From positions 3,402,001 through 3,466,000 of the forward strand of contig NZ_CP066356.1 in NCBI RefSeq assembly GCF_023278185.1: a DNA stretch of 64,000 nucleotides. The letters run 5' to 3'. Below are positions 53,764 through 63,126 of this stretch, one piece after another (within the stretch, counting starts at the first letter, position 1; every line of letters begins with the position of its first letter). Made by a program: the position numbers and the translations under genes. The DNA is from Bradyrhizobium elkanii USDA 76 (GTDB lineage: Bacteria; Pseudomonadota; Alphaproteobacteria; Rhizobiales; Xanthobacteraceae). The notes beneath the pieces are model-generated. The model searched no databases, was not told where the DNA came from, and saw only the letters and a program-made list of their open reading frames with translations.

Positions 53764-54837
53764 TCAATGCGAGAACGGGTAGAGCTTCCAGTAGGCCTTG
53801 ATCTGCCGCCAGCGATGCGCGAGGCCGTCGGGCTCGAACATCAAGAAGCCGATGATGATCAGGCCGATCGCGATCTCGCGCAGGAAGGTGATGTTGTTGT
53901 TGAGCTGCAGCGCCTTGTCGATGGCACCGCCCTTCAGCCAGGCGCTCAGCCATTCCATCGATTCCGGCAGCAGCACCACGAAGGCCGTGCCCATCAGCGT
54001 GCCCATCACCGAGCCGGTGCCGCCGATGATGACCATGGCGAGGAACAGCACCGAGCGCTCGATGCCAAAGCCTTCCTGCGAGACCACGAGCTGATAGTGC
54101 GCGTAGAGCGCGCCGGCGATGCCGGCAAAGAAGGCGGCAAGCCCGAACGACAGCGTGCGGTACTTGGTGAGGTTGATGCCCATGATCTCGGCTGACAGAT
54201 AGTGATCGCGGATCGCGACCAGCGCGCGGCCGTCGCGGGTGCGCATCAGATTGGTGACCAGGAGATAACTGATCACCATGTAGGCGAGCACGACGTAGAA
54301 ATACTGCCGGTCGCCGCGCAGGGTGTAGCCGAAGATCGAGAACGGGTTGGCGCTGGCCGGCACCGAGCCGCCCGAGAACCATTCGGCGCGCGAGAAGAAG
54401 TCGAGCAAGATGTACTGCGCCGCCAGCGTCGCGATCACGAGATAGAGCCCCTTCAGCCGCGCCGCCGGCACGCCGAAGATCAGGCCGACCAGCGCCGTGA
54501 CGACGCCGGCGAGCGGGATGGCGAAGAACACCGGGATCGGCGCGTTGTTGGAGATGTAGGCCGAGGTGAACGCGCCGAATAGGAAGAACGCGGCGTGGCC
54601 GATCGAGATCTGGCCGGTGAAGCCGACCAGGACGTTGAGGCCGAGGGCCGCGATCGCGAAGATGCCGACCTGGATCGCGATCGAGAGCAGGTAGTTGGAC
54701 AGCAGCATCGGCGCGCAGCAGGCCAGCACGATGCCGAGGATCGCGAAATTGCGGCTGGTTGCGGTCGGGAAAATCGTGGTGTCGGCCGCGTAGCTGGTGC
54801 GGAAATCGCCCGAGGGGATGAGTGTGCTTGTCGCCAT
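53764..54837 (-). CDS. livM: Branched-chain-type ABC permease LivM
   Basis: Inner-membrane permease of 357 residues with about nine hydrophobic segments. Family text: ALGLNVLVGFTGQISIGHAA, FFLFGAFTSAYI, GLYLVIATLAAQYILLDFF, RDGRALVAIRDHYLSAEIMG and VVIGGTGSVMGTLMGTAFVV-type stretch near the end. Its start lies three bases after the livH stop on the same strand, and livK follows 60 bases downstream. Confidence 0.93.
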   Translation of the reverse strand: MATSTLIPSGDFRTSYAADTTIFPTATSRNFAILGIVLACCAPMLLSNYLLSIAIQVGIFAIAALGLNVLVGFTGQISIGHAAFFLFGAFTSAYISNNAPIPVFFAIPLAGVVTALVGLIFGVPAARLKGLYLVIATLAAQYILLDFFSRAEWFSGGSVPASANPFSIFGYTLRGDRQYFYVVLAYMVISYLLVTNLMRTRDGRALVAIRDHYLSAEIMGINLTKYRTLSFGLAAFFAGIAGALYAHYQLVVSQEGFGIERSVLFLAMVIIGGTGSVMGTLMGTAFVVLLPESMEWLSAWLKGGAIDKALQLNNNITFLREIAIGLIIIGFLMFEPDGLAHRWRQIKAYWKLYPFSH

Positions 54838-54840
54838 TGA

Positions 54841-55734
54841 TCAGACCCGCTCAATATCCTTGGTGCCGAACAGGCCGTACGGCTTGATCATCAGGATGAT
54901 GATCAAGACGTAGAACGGCGCGATCTCGTAGAGATTGCCCCAGTGCAGGTACTGGCTGTCGACATACTGGGCGACGTTTTCCAATAGCCCGATGATGATG
55001 CCGCCGAGCACGGCGCCGCCGACCGAGTCGAGTCCGCCCAGGATCGCCGCCGGAAACACCTTGATGCCGTAGGCGGAGAGGCCGGACGACACGCCGTTGA
55101 CCACGGCGACCACGACACCGGCGACCGCCGAGACGGTGGCCGAGATCGCCCACGCCATCGCGAACACGTTCTTGACGGAAATGCCGAGCGACTGCGCGAC
55201 CTGCTGGTTGAAGGCGGTGGCGCGCATCGCAAGGCCATACTTGGAGGCGCGGAAGAACCAGGCCATGCCGACCATCATGGCGAGCGAGACCACGAGGCTC
55301 ATGACATAGACGGTCTGGATCTGCAGCCCGAACAGGCTGATCGACTGGCTCTGAAACACGCGCGGGAACGGCTGCGGGTTGACGCCGAAGATCCACTTCA
55401 GCGCGGCCTGGAACACCGTCGACAGGCCGATCGTCACCATGATCACGGAGATGATCGGCTCGCCGATCATCGGACGCAGGATCACGACCTGGATCGCGAT
55501 GCCGAAGATGAACATGAAGACCAGCGTGATCGGCATGCCGACCCAGAACGGCACCTGATATTTCGTCAGCAGCGCCCAGCACACCCAGGCGCCGACCAGC
55601 AGCAATTCGCCCTGCGCGAAGTTCACGACCTGCGTCGCCTTGTAGATCAGCACGAACGACATCGCGACCACGCCGTAAAGCGTGCCGACCACGAGGCCGT
55701 TGACGATCAGCTGGATCAGGAACTGGGTGTTCAT
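54841..55734 (-). CDS. livH: Branched-chain-type ABC permease LivH
   Basis: Inner-membrane permease of 297 residues with about eight hydrophobic segments. Typical LivH text: LIVNGLVVGTLYGVVAMSFV, IYKATQVVNFAQGELLLVGA, MRATAFNQQVAQSLGISVKN and IKVFPAAILGGLDSVGGAVL. Pairs with LivM to form the channel. It is separated from the upstream ligase gene by a 217-base spacer filled with palindromic repeats. Confidence 0.94.
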   Translation of the reverse strand: MNTQFLIQLIVNGLVVGTLYGVVAMSFVLIYKATQVVNFAQGELLLVGAWVCWALLTKYQVPFWVGMPITLVFMFIFGIAIQVVILRPMIGEPIISVIMVTIGLSTVFQAALKWIFGVNPQPFPRVFQSQSISLFGLQIQTVYVMSLVVSLAMMVGMAWFFRASKYGLAMRATAFNQQVAQSLGISVKNVFAMAWAISATVSAVAGVVVAVVNGVSSGLSAYGIKVFPAAILGGLDSVGGAVLGGIIIGLLENVAQYVDSQYLHWGNLYEIAPFYVLIIILMIKPYGLFGTKDIERV

Positions 55735-55767
55735 GGGGTGCGGTCGCTCCGAACTGCGGCGCCAGCA

Positions 55768-55912
55768 CCCTCTCCCCTTGTGGGAGAGGGTGGCTTCGCA
55801 AAGCTAAGCCGGGTGAGGGGTTGTCTCCGCATCGGGATCGTGGAGAGGGTACCCCTCACCCAAGCGAGTTCGTGTCGACTGGCGGTGTAGCCCTCTCCCA
55901 CAAGGGGAGAGG
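55768..55912. repeat. Compound palindromic repeat between ligase and livH
   Basis: Nested inverted repeats: CCCTCTCCC-CTTGT-GGGAGAGGG at 55768-55790 is itself a hairpin, a reverse partner lies at 55891-55912, and GGGTGAGGGG (55811-55820) pairs with ACCCCTCACC (55851-55860). Such units are frequent in Bradyrhizobium-type genomes. Here it may separate expression of the ligase and the permeases within one operon. Confidence 0.7.
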
Positions 55913-55951
55913 ACACATTCATGAGCACCGCGCCCTGGTCGCGCAACACAG

Positions 55952-57880
55952 TCATTCCGCGGCCTCCGCGAGCACGGCGCGGCCGAGGTCGACGACCTCG
56001 AGCGTGGTGCGGACGCGCTGGGTCGAGCCGTCCTGGAAGCGGATCACGGTGTCGACGGGGATGCTGGCCTTGCCGCGGTAGATCGCATCGATGATGTCGG
56101 CGTATTTCTCGTTGATGACGCCGCGGCGGACTTTTCGGGTCCGGGTCAGCTCGCCGTCATCGGCATCGAGCTCCTTGTAGAGCAGCAGGAAGCGCGAGAT
56201 GCGCTGCGCAGGCGGGAGGGTGGCGTTGACCGTCTCGACCTCTTTCTTGAGCAGCGCATAGACCTCGGGCCGCGAGGACAGGTCGGTGTAGGTCGTGAAC
56301 GAGATCCGGTTCTTCTCCGCCCATTTCGAGATGATCGAGTAGCGGATGCAGATCATCGCGGCGAGCGCGTCGCGGCCGGCGCCGAGCACGACCGCTTCGG
56401 CGACATAGGGCGAGAACTTCAGCTTGTTCTCGATATATTGCGGCGAGAAGCGCTCGCCGCGCGAGGTCTCGGCGAGATCCTTGATGCGGTCGATCACGAC
56501 AAGCTGCCGGCTATCGTTGTAGTAGCCGGCATCGCCTGAATGCATCCAGCCGTCCTTGATGTCGGCGACCGAGGCTTCGGGGTTCTTGTAATAGCCGTGG
56601 AACATGTTGGGATGCCGCACCACGATCTCGCCGACGCCGTTGACGTCGGCATTGTCGATGCGGATCTCGATGTCGTCGGCCATCGGCACGCCGGTGGTGT
56701 CGGGATCGACCTTGCCTTCGGGATGCAGCGTATAGGCGCCGAGCAGCTCGGTCTGGCCGTACAGCGTGCGCAGCGGCACGCCCATCACCTGGAAGAACTT
56801 GAAGGTATCCGGCCCGAGCGCCGCGCCGCCGGTCGCCGCCGAGCGCAGCCGCGTGAAGCCGAGCCGGTCGCGCAGCGCGCGGAACAGCAGCTGGTCGGCG
56901 AAAACAGAGCGCTTGCCCTCGGCAAGCGCCGCCAGCCCGGTCTTCATGCCGAGGTCGTAGAGCCGTTGCTTGAACGGCGAGGCGTCCATCACCCCGGCGC
57001 GGACGTCGGCCGCGATCGATTCCCAGACCCGCGGCGCGAACAGCACGAAGGTCGGCGCGATCTCGCGGAAGTCGTGCATCATGGTGTCGGGCTCTTCGAC
57101 GAAGTTGACCTTCATCCGGGAGAGCAGCCCTTTGCCCAGCGCGTAGATCTGTTCCATGATCCAGGGCAGCGGCAGCACCGAAACATATTCGTCGTCCGGC
57201 CCCTTCGGATCGAAGGCGAGATAGGTCGCGCAGTGCCGCAGCACGCGCCCGGCCGACAGCATCGCGAGCTTCGGATTGGCTGTCGTGCCCGAGGTGGTGC
57301 AGAGGATCGCGACGTCCTCGCCATCAGTGGCGTCGACCAGCCGTTCGTAGAGCCCAGGCTCGCGCGCGGCGCGATCGCGGCCCAGCGCAACGAGCTTGCT
57401 CGCCTCCATCAATCGCGGATCGTCGTATTTGCGCATGCCGCGCGGGTCGGAATAGACGATGTGCTTGAGGTGGGGCACGCGATCGGCCAGGCCGAGCAGC
57501 TTGTCGACCTGTTCCTCGTCCTCGGCGAAGACCAGCTTGGCCTCGCCATAGGTCAGGAGATAGGCAGCTTCCTCGTCCAACACGTCCCGGTAGAGGCCGA
57601 GGCTCATCGCGCCAATCGCGTGGGCCGCGATTTCGGCGGCGACCCAGTCCGGCCGGTTGTCGCCGATGATGCCGATTACGTCGCCGCCGCCAAGCCCGAG
57701 CTCGACCATGCCGAGCGCGAAATCATGGGTGCGGGTCTGGTAGTCGTTCCAGGTGAATTCGCGCCACAGCCCGAAATCCTTCTCGCGCAGCGCGATCTCT
57801 TGGCCGTGTTCCTTCGCGTTCAGGCGCAGCATCTTGGGAAAGGTGTCGGCCTGCGCGGCGCGACCGGCATAGTCCATCAT
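55952..57880 (-). CDS. Long-chain acyl-CoA synthetase-like ligase (AMP-binding)
   Basis: Adenylate-forming CoA ligase of 642 residues. Motif P-loop ILCTTSGTTANPKLAMLS (about residues 196-213), VSVLPLPWIMEQIYAL, ATGGAALGPDTFKFFQVMG, YGQTELLGAYTLHPEG, GWMHSGDAGYYNDSRQLVVI and DLAETSRGERFSPQYIENKL. It would couple ATP hydrolysis to CoA ester formation from a carboxylic acid brought in by the Liv-type transporter. Its start overlaps the livG stop by four bases, so it is part of that operon. Confidence 0.9.
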   Translation of the reverse strand: MMDYAGRAAQADTFPKMLRLNAKEHGQEIALREKDFGLWREFTWNDYQTRTHDFALGMVELGLGGGDVIGIIGDNRPDWVAAEIAAHAIGAMSLGLYRDVLDEEAAYLLTYGEAKLVFAEDEEQVDKLLGLADRVPHLKHIVYSDPRGMRKYDDPRLMEASKLVALGRDRAAREPGLYERLVDATDGEDVAILCTTSGTTANPKLAMLSAGRVLRHCATYLAFDPKGPDDEYVSVLPLPWIMEQIYALGKGLLSRMKVNFVEEPDTMMHDFREIAPTFVLFAPRVWESIAADVRAGVMDASPFKQRLYDLGMKTGLAALAEGKRSVFADQLLFRALRDRLGFTRLRSAATGGAALGPDTFKFFQVMGVPLRTLYGQTELLGAYTLHPEGKVDPDTTGVPMADDIEIRIDNADVNGVGEIVVRHPNMFHGYYKNPEASVADIKDGWMHSGDAGYYNDSRQLVVIDRIKDLAETSRGERFSPQYIENKLKFSPYVAEAVVLGAGRDALAAMICIRYSIISKWAEKNRISFTTYTDLSSRPEVYALLKKEVETVNATLPPAQRISRFLLLYKELDADDGELTRTRKVRRGVINEKYADIIDAIYRGKASIPVDTVIRFQDGSTQRVRTTLEVVDLGRAVLAEAAE

Positions 57881-58698
57881 GCCGCACTCTCCCGCACCGC
57901 CGGCTTGTCGTCGGGGTCGACCAGCACTTCGTCTTCCTCGCCGAGATAGGCGCGCTTGACATGGGGATCGGCGAGCACGGTGGCCGGATCGCCCTCGGCG
58001 ATCTTGCGGCCGAAATCGAGCACCATGACGCGGTGGGAGATGTCCATCACGACGCCCATGTCGTGCTCGATCATCATCACCGTCATGCCGAACTCTTCGT
58101 TGAGATCAACGATGTAGCGCGCCATGTCTTCCTTCTCTTCGAAGTTCATGCCGGCCATCGGCTCGTCGAGCAGGATCAGTTGCGGCTCGAGCGCCATCGC
58201 GCGGGCGAGCTCGACGCGCTTGCGCAAGCCGTAGGGCAGGGTGCCGGCGGTCGCCTTGCGCACCGATTGCAGATCGAGGAAGTCGATGATCTCCTCGACC
58301 TTGCGGCGGTGCTCCAGCTCCTCGCGGCGCGCGCCGGTCAGCCAGTACAGCGATCCCGTGATGAAGTTGTTCTTCAGGAGGTGATGGCGGCCGACCATGA
58401 TGTTGTCGAGCACGCTCATGTGGTGGAACAGCGCGAGATTCTGGAAGGTCCGGCCGATGCCGAGCCGGGGCCGCGCGTTCGGGTTGAGGCCGGTAATGTC
58501 CTGGCCGCGATAGAACAGCTGGCCTTCGGTCGGCCTGTAGCGGCCGGAGATACAGTTGACGATCGAGGTTTTGCCGGCGCCGTTCGGGCCGATGATGGAG
58601 AACAGCTCGCCCTCGTTGACGCCGAAGCTCACTTCGGTCAGCGCGCGGACGCCGCCAAAGCGCAATGAGACTCCGCGCACCTCGAGACTATTAGCCAC
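57877..58698 (-). CDS. livG: Branched-chain-type ABC transporter ATPase LivG
   Basis: ATP-binding subunit of 273 residues. Walker A IIGPNGAGKTSIVNC, the LivG-specific long insertion (HHLLKNNFITGSLYWLTGAR), signature region GTLPYGLRKRVELARAMALE, Walker B LILLDEPMAGMNFEEK. The GTG start at 58698 has GGAGGGAACAGG just upstream. It is the first gene of the six-gene uptake operon, whose promoter should lie in 58699-59109. Confidence 0.94.
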   Translation of the reverse strand: MANSLEVRGVSLRFGGVRALTEVSFGVNEGELFSIIGPNGAGKTSIVNCISGRYRPTEGQLFYRGQDITGLNPNARPRLGIGRTFQNLALFHHMSVLDNIMVGRHHLLKNNFITGSLYWLTGARREELEHRRKVEEIIDFLDLQSVRKATAGTLPYGLRKRVELARAMALEPQLILLDEPMAGMNFEEKEDMARYIVDLNEEFGMTVMMIEHDMGVVMDISHRVMVLDFGRKIAEGDPATVLADPHVKRAYLGEEDEVLVDPDDKPAVRESAA

Positions 58699-59109
58699 CC
58701 TGTTCCCTCCAGATACGGGCGCTTAGGCGCGCTCTTTATCTTCGCTTCGATCTTGCTTCGATCTTACACTTCGATCTTACATGGGCCGCCGAAGGGAGAC
58801 CATCCGACTAATGATGCCGGCGTTCGGGAGATCGCTCGCCCCGATCGCCTGCGTCATGCGCGGTAACGCCGCACCCTGCCTGCAAGCCCGTCTCTCGCGT
58901 CGTCCGCCTTCACCGATCCATCGAGGAGCTGCGCGACGTTACGCGAGGTGGCTCTGAATACGAGAAAGCGATAGGTTGAATTGTCATGTGCCCGACATTT
59001 GGTCAGGAATTTTCGCTGGCATTCCAGGCCCCGGGTCCCTGGCTTCGCGCACGGCGTTGCTGCGGTGCAATATCGTTGCAGTATCTTGGGGTGGGATGCC
59101 GTCGCTAGA
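58699..59109. promoter_or_regulatory. Divergent regulatory region with TTCGATCTT repeats
   Basis: 411 bases between livG (leftward) and the Crp/Fnr regulator gene (rightward). TTCGATCTT occurs three times in tandem, at 58746-58754, 58757-58765 and 58770-58778, with spacings of 11 and 13 bases, near one helical turn. It lies about 50-80 bases before the livG start, so it may be an operator or a slippage product. No gene is supported in the stretch. Confidence 0.45.
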
Positions 59110-59784
59110 ATGATTGCTGCTGATTACCTGAGGCGCATCGCGGCCTGGTCGCGCGAACTGAGCGAGCAAGAAATCGAAATCGCGCGCGCCGGCATTTCCG
59201 AGAAATCCTACCGCGCCAACGAATTCATCTTCATGCGCGGCGACAACTTCCAGTACTGGACCGGCATTGTCACCGGGCTGGCGCGCATGGGCATCGTCTC
59301 GCGCGGCGGCAAGGCGGCGAGTTTCGCGGGCCTCACCGCAGGCGCGTGGTTCGGCGAGGGGACCGTGCTCAAGAATGAGCCCCGGCGCTACGATGTGGTC
59401 GCGCTGCGCGACACGCGACTGGCGATGATGGATCGCCGGACCTTCGTCTGGCTGTTCGAGAACAGCGTCGGCTTCAACCGATTCCTGGTCGGCTCGCTCA
59501 ATGAGCGGCTCGGCCAGTTCATCGCGCTGCTCGAATATGGCCGCACGCTGGACGCCACGGCGCGGCTGGCGCGCTCGATCGCCTCGCTGTTCAATCCGAT
59601 TCTCTATCCCGACCTGACGCTGCACCTTGAGATCACGCAGGAGGAGATCGGGGCGCTATCGGGAATCTCCCGGCAGAACGCCAACCAGTGCCTGAAGCGG
59701 CTCGAGCGGGAAGGGCTGTTGCGGCTCGAATATGGTGGTGTGACCATCACCAACCTCGACAAGTTGCGCCATTACGGGGAGTGA
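59110..59784 (+). CDS. Crp/Fnr family transcriptional regulator
   Basis: 225 residues from ATG 59110. An N-terminal cyclic-nucleotide-binding-like barrel (EFIFMRGDNFQYWTGIVTGL, FAGLTAGAWFGEGTVL) is followed by a helix-turn-helix with EEIGALSGISRQNANQCLKR and the wing RLEYGGVTITNLDKL. No N-terminal cysteine set of Fnr is present and the PRESx3RTA-type cAMP signature is not clear, so the signal is unknown. It is divergent from the livG operon and precedes gmd-fcl by 143 bases. It could regulate either. Confidence 0.86.
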   Translation: MIAADYLRRIAAWSRELSEQEIEIARAGISEKSYRANEFIFMRGDNFQYWTGIVTGLARMGIVSRGGKAASFAGLTAGAWFGEGTVLKNEPRRYDVVALRDTRLAMMDRRTFVWLFENSVGFNRFLVGSLNERLGQFIALLEYGRTLDATARLARSIASLFNPILYPDLTLHLEITQEEIGALSGISRQNANQCLKRLEREGLLRLEYGGVTITNLDKLRHYGE

Positions 59785-59927
59785 CCGGCTCCAGGCCGTA
59801 TTTGACCACTTTCGCACACTCTAAAGGCCTGATTTTCAAACGATTATGCCATTAGACTTGGAAGAGGCTGTCTGCTACAGACCGGCCTCGTTGGGGACCG
59901 CGTGGTTCCGCGCCCTCTGGAGATGAC

Positions 59928-61013
59928 ATGACGGCTCAAGATTCAAAACGGCGCATTGCGCTGATCACCGGTGTCACCGGGCAGGACGGCGCGTATCTCG
60001 CCGAATATCTGCTCAGCCTCGGTTATATCGTCCACGGTATCAAGCGCCGGTCGTCTTCGCTCAACACCGCGCGCGTCGACCATCTCTACCAGGATCCGCA
60101 CGTTGGCAACGTGCCGTTCCTGATGCACTACGGCGACATGACGGATTCGACCAATCTGATCCGCCTGGTGCAGCAGATCCGGCCAACCGAGATTTATAAC
60201 CTCGCCGCCCAGAGCCACGTCCAAGTCAGTTTCGAGAGCCCGGAATACACCGCCAACGCCGACGCTATCGGCGTGCTGCGCCTCTTGGAGGCGATCCGCA
60301 TCCTCGGCATGGAAAAGGAGACGCGGTTCTACCAGGCCTCGACCTCGGAGCTTTACGGGCTCGTGCAGGAGGTGCCGCAGAAAGAGACCACCCCATTCTA
60401 TCCGCGCTCGCCCTATGGCGTCGCCAAGCTCTACGGCTATTGGATCACGGTGAACTACCGTGAGGCCTATGGCATGTTCGCCAGCAACGGTATCCTGTTC
60501 AACCATGAGAGCCCGATCCGCGGCGAGACCTTCGTGACGCGCAAGATCACCCGCGCCGTCGCCCGCATCGAGGCTGGCCTCGAGAACAAGCTCTATCTCG
60601 GCAACCTCGACGCCAAGCGCGACTGGGGCCACGCCCGCGACTATGTCGAGGGCATGCACAGGATCCTGCAGGTCGACGAGCCCGGCGACTTTGTGCTCGC
60701 GACCGGCGAGACGCGGTCGGTCCGCGAATTCGTCGAGCTGGCGTTTGCCGAGGTCGGCCGCAGCATCGAATGGCGCGGCAAGGGCGTCGAGGAGGTCGGT
60801 GTCGACACGGCGTCCGGCAACACTCTGGTGCAGATCGATCCGACCTATTTCCGCCCCACCGAGGTCGATCTTCTGATCGGCGACGCAAGCAAGGCGCGCG
60901 CCAAGCTCGGCTGGACGCCGAAGACGCCGTTCGCGCAGCTGGTGAAGGAAATGGTCGCCAGCGATCTCGTCGAGGCTAGGCAGGACGCGACCAATGGCAA
61001 GCATGGCGTTTGA
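59928..61013 (+). CDS. gmd: GDP-mannose 4,6-dehydratase
   Basis: Extended-SDR enzyme of 361 residues that converts GDP-D-mannose to GDP-4-keto-6-deoxy-mannose. NADP site [19 protein letters not shown], the Gmd hallmark [18 protein letters not shown], catalytic STSELYG and [30 protein letters not shown] and [20 protein letters not shown] are all there. Its product is reduced by the fcl product, whose gene overlaps it by 20 bases. Supplies GDP-L-fucose or GDP-rhamnose for surface glycans. Confidence 0.97.
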   Translation: MTAQDSKRRIALITGVTGQDGAYLAEYLLSLGYIVHGIKRRSSSLNTARVDHLYQDPHVGNVPFLMHYGDMTDSTNLIRLVQQIRPTEIYNLAAQSHVQVSFESPEYTANADAIGVLRLLEAIRILGMEKETRFYQASTSELYGLVQEVPQKETTPFYPRSPYGVAKLYGYWITVNYREAYGMFASNGILFNHESPIRGETFVTRKITRAVARIEAGLENKLYLGNLDAKRDWGHARDYVEGMHRILQVDEPGDFVLATGETRSVREFVELAFAEVGRSIEWRGKGVEEVGVDTASGNTLVQIDPTYFRPTEVDLLIGDASKARAKLGWTPKTPFAQLVKEMVASDLVEARQDATNGKHGV

Positions 61014-61938
61014 GTTGAAGGGCAAGACGGTCTTCGTTGCCGGCCATCGCGGCATGGTCGGCTCGGCGCTGATGCGCCGGCTGGCGCGCGAGGAGGCCGA
61101 TCTCCTGACGGTGTCGCGCAGCGAGGTCGATCTGCGCGACCAAACCGCGGTCAACGCCTGGTTTGCCGCGAAGCGGCCGCAGGCTGTATTTCTCGCTGCC
61201 GCCAAGGTCGGCGGCATCGTCGCCAACAACACGCTGCGTGCGGAATTCCTCTACGACAATCTGGCGATCTCGAGCAACGTGATCCAGGCGGCCCACGCCA
61301 ATGGCTGCGAGAAGCTGATGTTCTTCGGCTCCTCCTGCATCTATCCGCGCCTGGCGCCGCAGCCGCTGCGCGAGGATTCGATGCTGACCGGCCCGCTGGA
61401 GCCGACCAACGAGCCCTATGCCATCGCCAAGATCGCCGGCATCAAGATGGCGGAGGCCTATCGCAGCCAGTACGGCGCCGATTTCATCAGCGTGATGCCG
61501 ACCAATCTCTACGGCCCCGGCGATAATTATCACCCCGAATACAGTCACGTCGTCGCCGCGCTGATCCGCCGCTTCCACGAGGCCAAGGTTTCGGGCGCCG
61601 GCAACGTCGCGGTGTGGGGCACCGGCACGCCGCGCCGCGAATTCCTCTATGTCGACGATCTCGCCGACGCCTGCGTTCATCTGATGAAGACCTATTCCTC
61701 GCCCGAACTGGTCAATATCGGCACCGGCGAGGACATCACCATTGCCGAGTTCGCGCGCGTCGTCGCGGCCGCCGTCGGCTATCGCGGCGGGATCAGCTTC
61801 GACACGTCGCGCCCGGACGGCACGCCGCGCAAGCTGCTCGACGTCGGCCGGCTGGCCAGGCTCGGCTGGCGCGCCACCACCTCGCTCGAGGATGGCATCG
61901 CCCTCGCGTACCAGGCCTATCTGCGCGAGACGAAGTGA
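60994..61938 (+). CDS. fcl: GDP-L-fucose synthase
   Basis: Bifunctional epimerase-reductase of 314 residues that makes GDP-L-fucose from GDP-4-keto-6-deoxy-mannose with [81 protein letters not shown] (YxxxK) and [19 protein letters not shown] are diagnostic. The start at 60994 overlaps gmd; ATG 61003 (MAFELKG) is an alternative. In Bradyrhizobium, L-fucose is used in Nod factors and lipopolysaccharide; no nod genes are near, so a lipopolysaccharide role is favoured. Confidence 0.96.
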   Translation: MASMAFELKGKTVFVAGHRGMVGSALMRRLAREEADLLTVSRSEVDLRDQTAVNAWFAAKRPQAVFLAAAKVGGIVANNTLRAEFLYDNLAISSNVIQAAHANGCEKLMFFGSSCIYPRLAPQPLREDSMLTGPLEPTNEPYAIAKIAGIKMAEAYRSQYGADFISVMPTNLYGPGDNYHPEYSHVVAALIRRFHEAKVSGAGNVAVWGTGTPRREFLYVDDLADACVHLMKTYSSPELVNIGTGEDITIAEFARVVAAAVGYRGGISFDTSRPDGTPRKLLDVGRLARLGWRATTSLEDGIALAYQAYLRETK

Positions 61939-62055
61939 CGCGGTGAACCTCCCGCCCTCCGACTGAGAATATCTGTCGGCTTGGCGACGCTGCGCGGCTA
62001 GGATGCGCGTGCCCAAGCGTGCCGCAAGAGCCGCCAGTGCGTCGGAGGAGACATC

Positions 62056-63027
62056 ATGAAGGTTCTACGCCGCCAGTTCCTGCAACTTGCAGCCGCTACG
62101 GCTGCGCTTCCGCTCACATTTGGAAAAGCGATTGCCGAGGCCTATCCGGCGCGGCCGGTTCGCCTCGTGATCGGCTATACTCCCGGCGGTTCGGCGGACC
62201 TGACGGCGCGCCTGATGGGACAGTGGCTGTCGGAAAAGCTCGGGCAATCCTTCATTGTCGAGAACCGGCCGGGCGGCGGGACCAACATCGCCACCGAGCA
62301 GGCGCTGCGCGCGGCGCCTGACGGCTACACGCTGCTGCTGGTCGCGCCAGCGATCAATGCGACGCTCTACCAAAAGCTGCCCTTCGATTTCATGCGCGAG
62401 ATGGAGCCGATCGCGGGCATCATTCGCTTTCCCAACGTTGTGGTGGTGCACCCCTCGCTGCCGATCAAGTCGATTCCCGAATTGATCGCCTATGCAAAGG
62501 CCAATCCCGGCAAGCTCAACATGGCGTCCTCAGGCAACGGTTCGACGATCCACATGTCGGGCGAACTGTTCAAGATGCTGACCGGCATCAACATGCAGCA
62601 CGTGCCCTACCGGGGCGGCGCGCCGGCGCTCACCGATATGCTGTCCGGCGTGATGCAGGTGATGTTCGACAATCTTCCGACCTGTGCCGAGCACGTCAAA
62701 TCCGGCAAGCTGCGCGGACTTGCGGTCACCAGCACGACCCGTTCGGACGTGCTTCCGGACCTGCCGCCGGTCGCCGACTTTCTGCCGGGTTACGAAGCCA
62801 GCGCCTGGTACGGCCTCGCGGCGCCGAAGAACACACCGCCTGAAATCGTCGACAGGCTCAACAAGGCCGTCAATGAAATCCTCGCCGATCCCAAGGCCAA
62901 GGCGCGGTTTACCGAGATCGGCGCGATCATGCTGCCGGGCTCGGCTGCCGACTTCGGCAAACTAGTGGCCGACGAGACCGAGAAGTGGGGCAAGGTGGTC
63001 AAGTTCGCCGGTGCCAAGGTGGACTAA
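62056..63027 (+). CDS. TTT receptor with Tat-type signal peptide
   Basis: Periplasmic solute-binding protein of 323 residues (TctC/Bug family). The N-terminus LRRQFLQLAAATAALPLTFG has the twin-arginine motif RRxFLQ and an A-rich hydrophobic stretch, so it is probably exported folded. The mature part has YPARPVRLVIGYTPGGSADL and FIVENRPGGGTNIATEQALR, both hallmarks of the family. No TctA or TctB gene is beside it, so it would have to share a membrane unit, or act in sensing. It is distinct from the receptor at 4525. Confidence 0.9.
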   Translation: MKVLRRQFLQLAAATAALPLTFGKAIAEAYPARPVRLVIGYTPGGSADLTARLMGQWLSEKLGQSFIVENRPGGGTNIATEQALRAAPDGYTLLLVAPAINATLYQKLPFDFMREMEPIAGIIRFPNVVVVHPSLPIKSIPELIAYAKANPGKLNMASSGNGSTIHMSGELFKMLTGINMQHVPYRGGAPALTDMLSGVMQVMFDNLPTCAEHVKSGKLRGLAVTSTTRSDVLPDLPPVADFLPGYEASAWYGLAAPKNTPPEIVDRLNKAVNEILADPKAKARFTEIGAIMLPGSAADFGKLVADETEKWGKVVKFAGAKVD

Positions 63028-63126
63028 AGCGCGATGAGATTCGGTCGAATCGTCATCGCACTTTAACTTGTTGTTTAAGCATGGTCTTCCCGGAAAACCG
63101 CTTCCCACTTCTCCGGATCATGCTTT
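63028..63126. repeat. Palindromic repeat / probable bidirectional terminator
   Basis: Two hairpins between convergent genes. GCGATGAGATTCG pairs with CGAATCGTCATCGC, and AAGCATG near 63078 pairs with CATGCTT near 63119. The second unit, with GGAAAACCGCTTCCCACTTC inside, resembles an alphaproteobacterial dispersed repeat that I recall. Its place suits termination from both sides. Confidence 0.6.

Noticed and set aside
52162..54195. A 677-codon open frame on the + strand opposite livK and livM
   Set aside because: It mirrors strongly supported transporter genes, is rich in arginine, glycine and aspartate, and shows no motif.
59928..61938. gmd-fcl read as Nod-factor fucosylation genes (noeL, nolK)
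   Set aside because: No nod, nif or symbiosis gene is in the window; surface polysaccharide genes are the nearer context.
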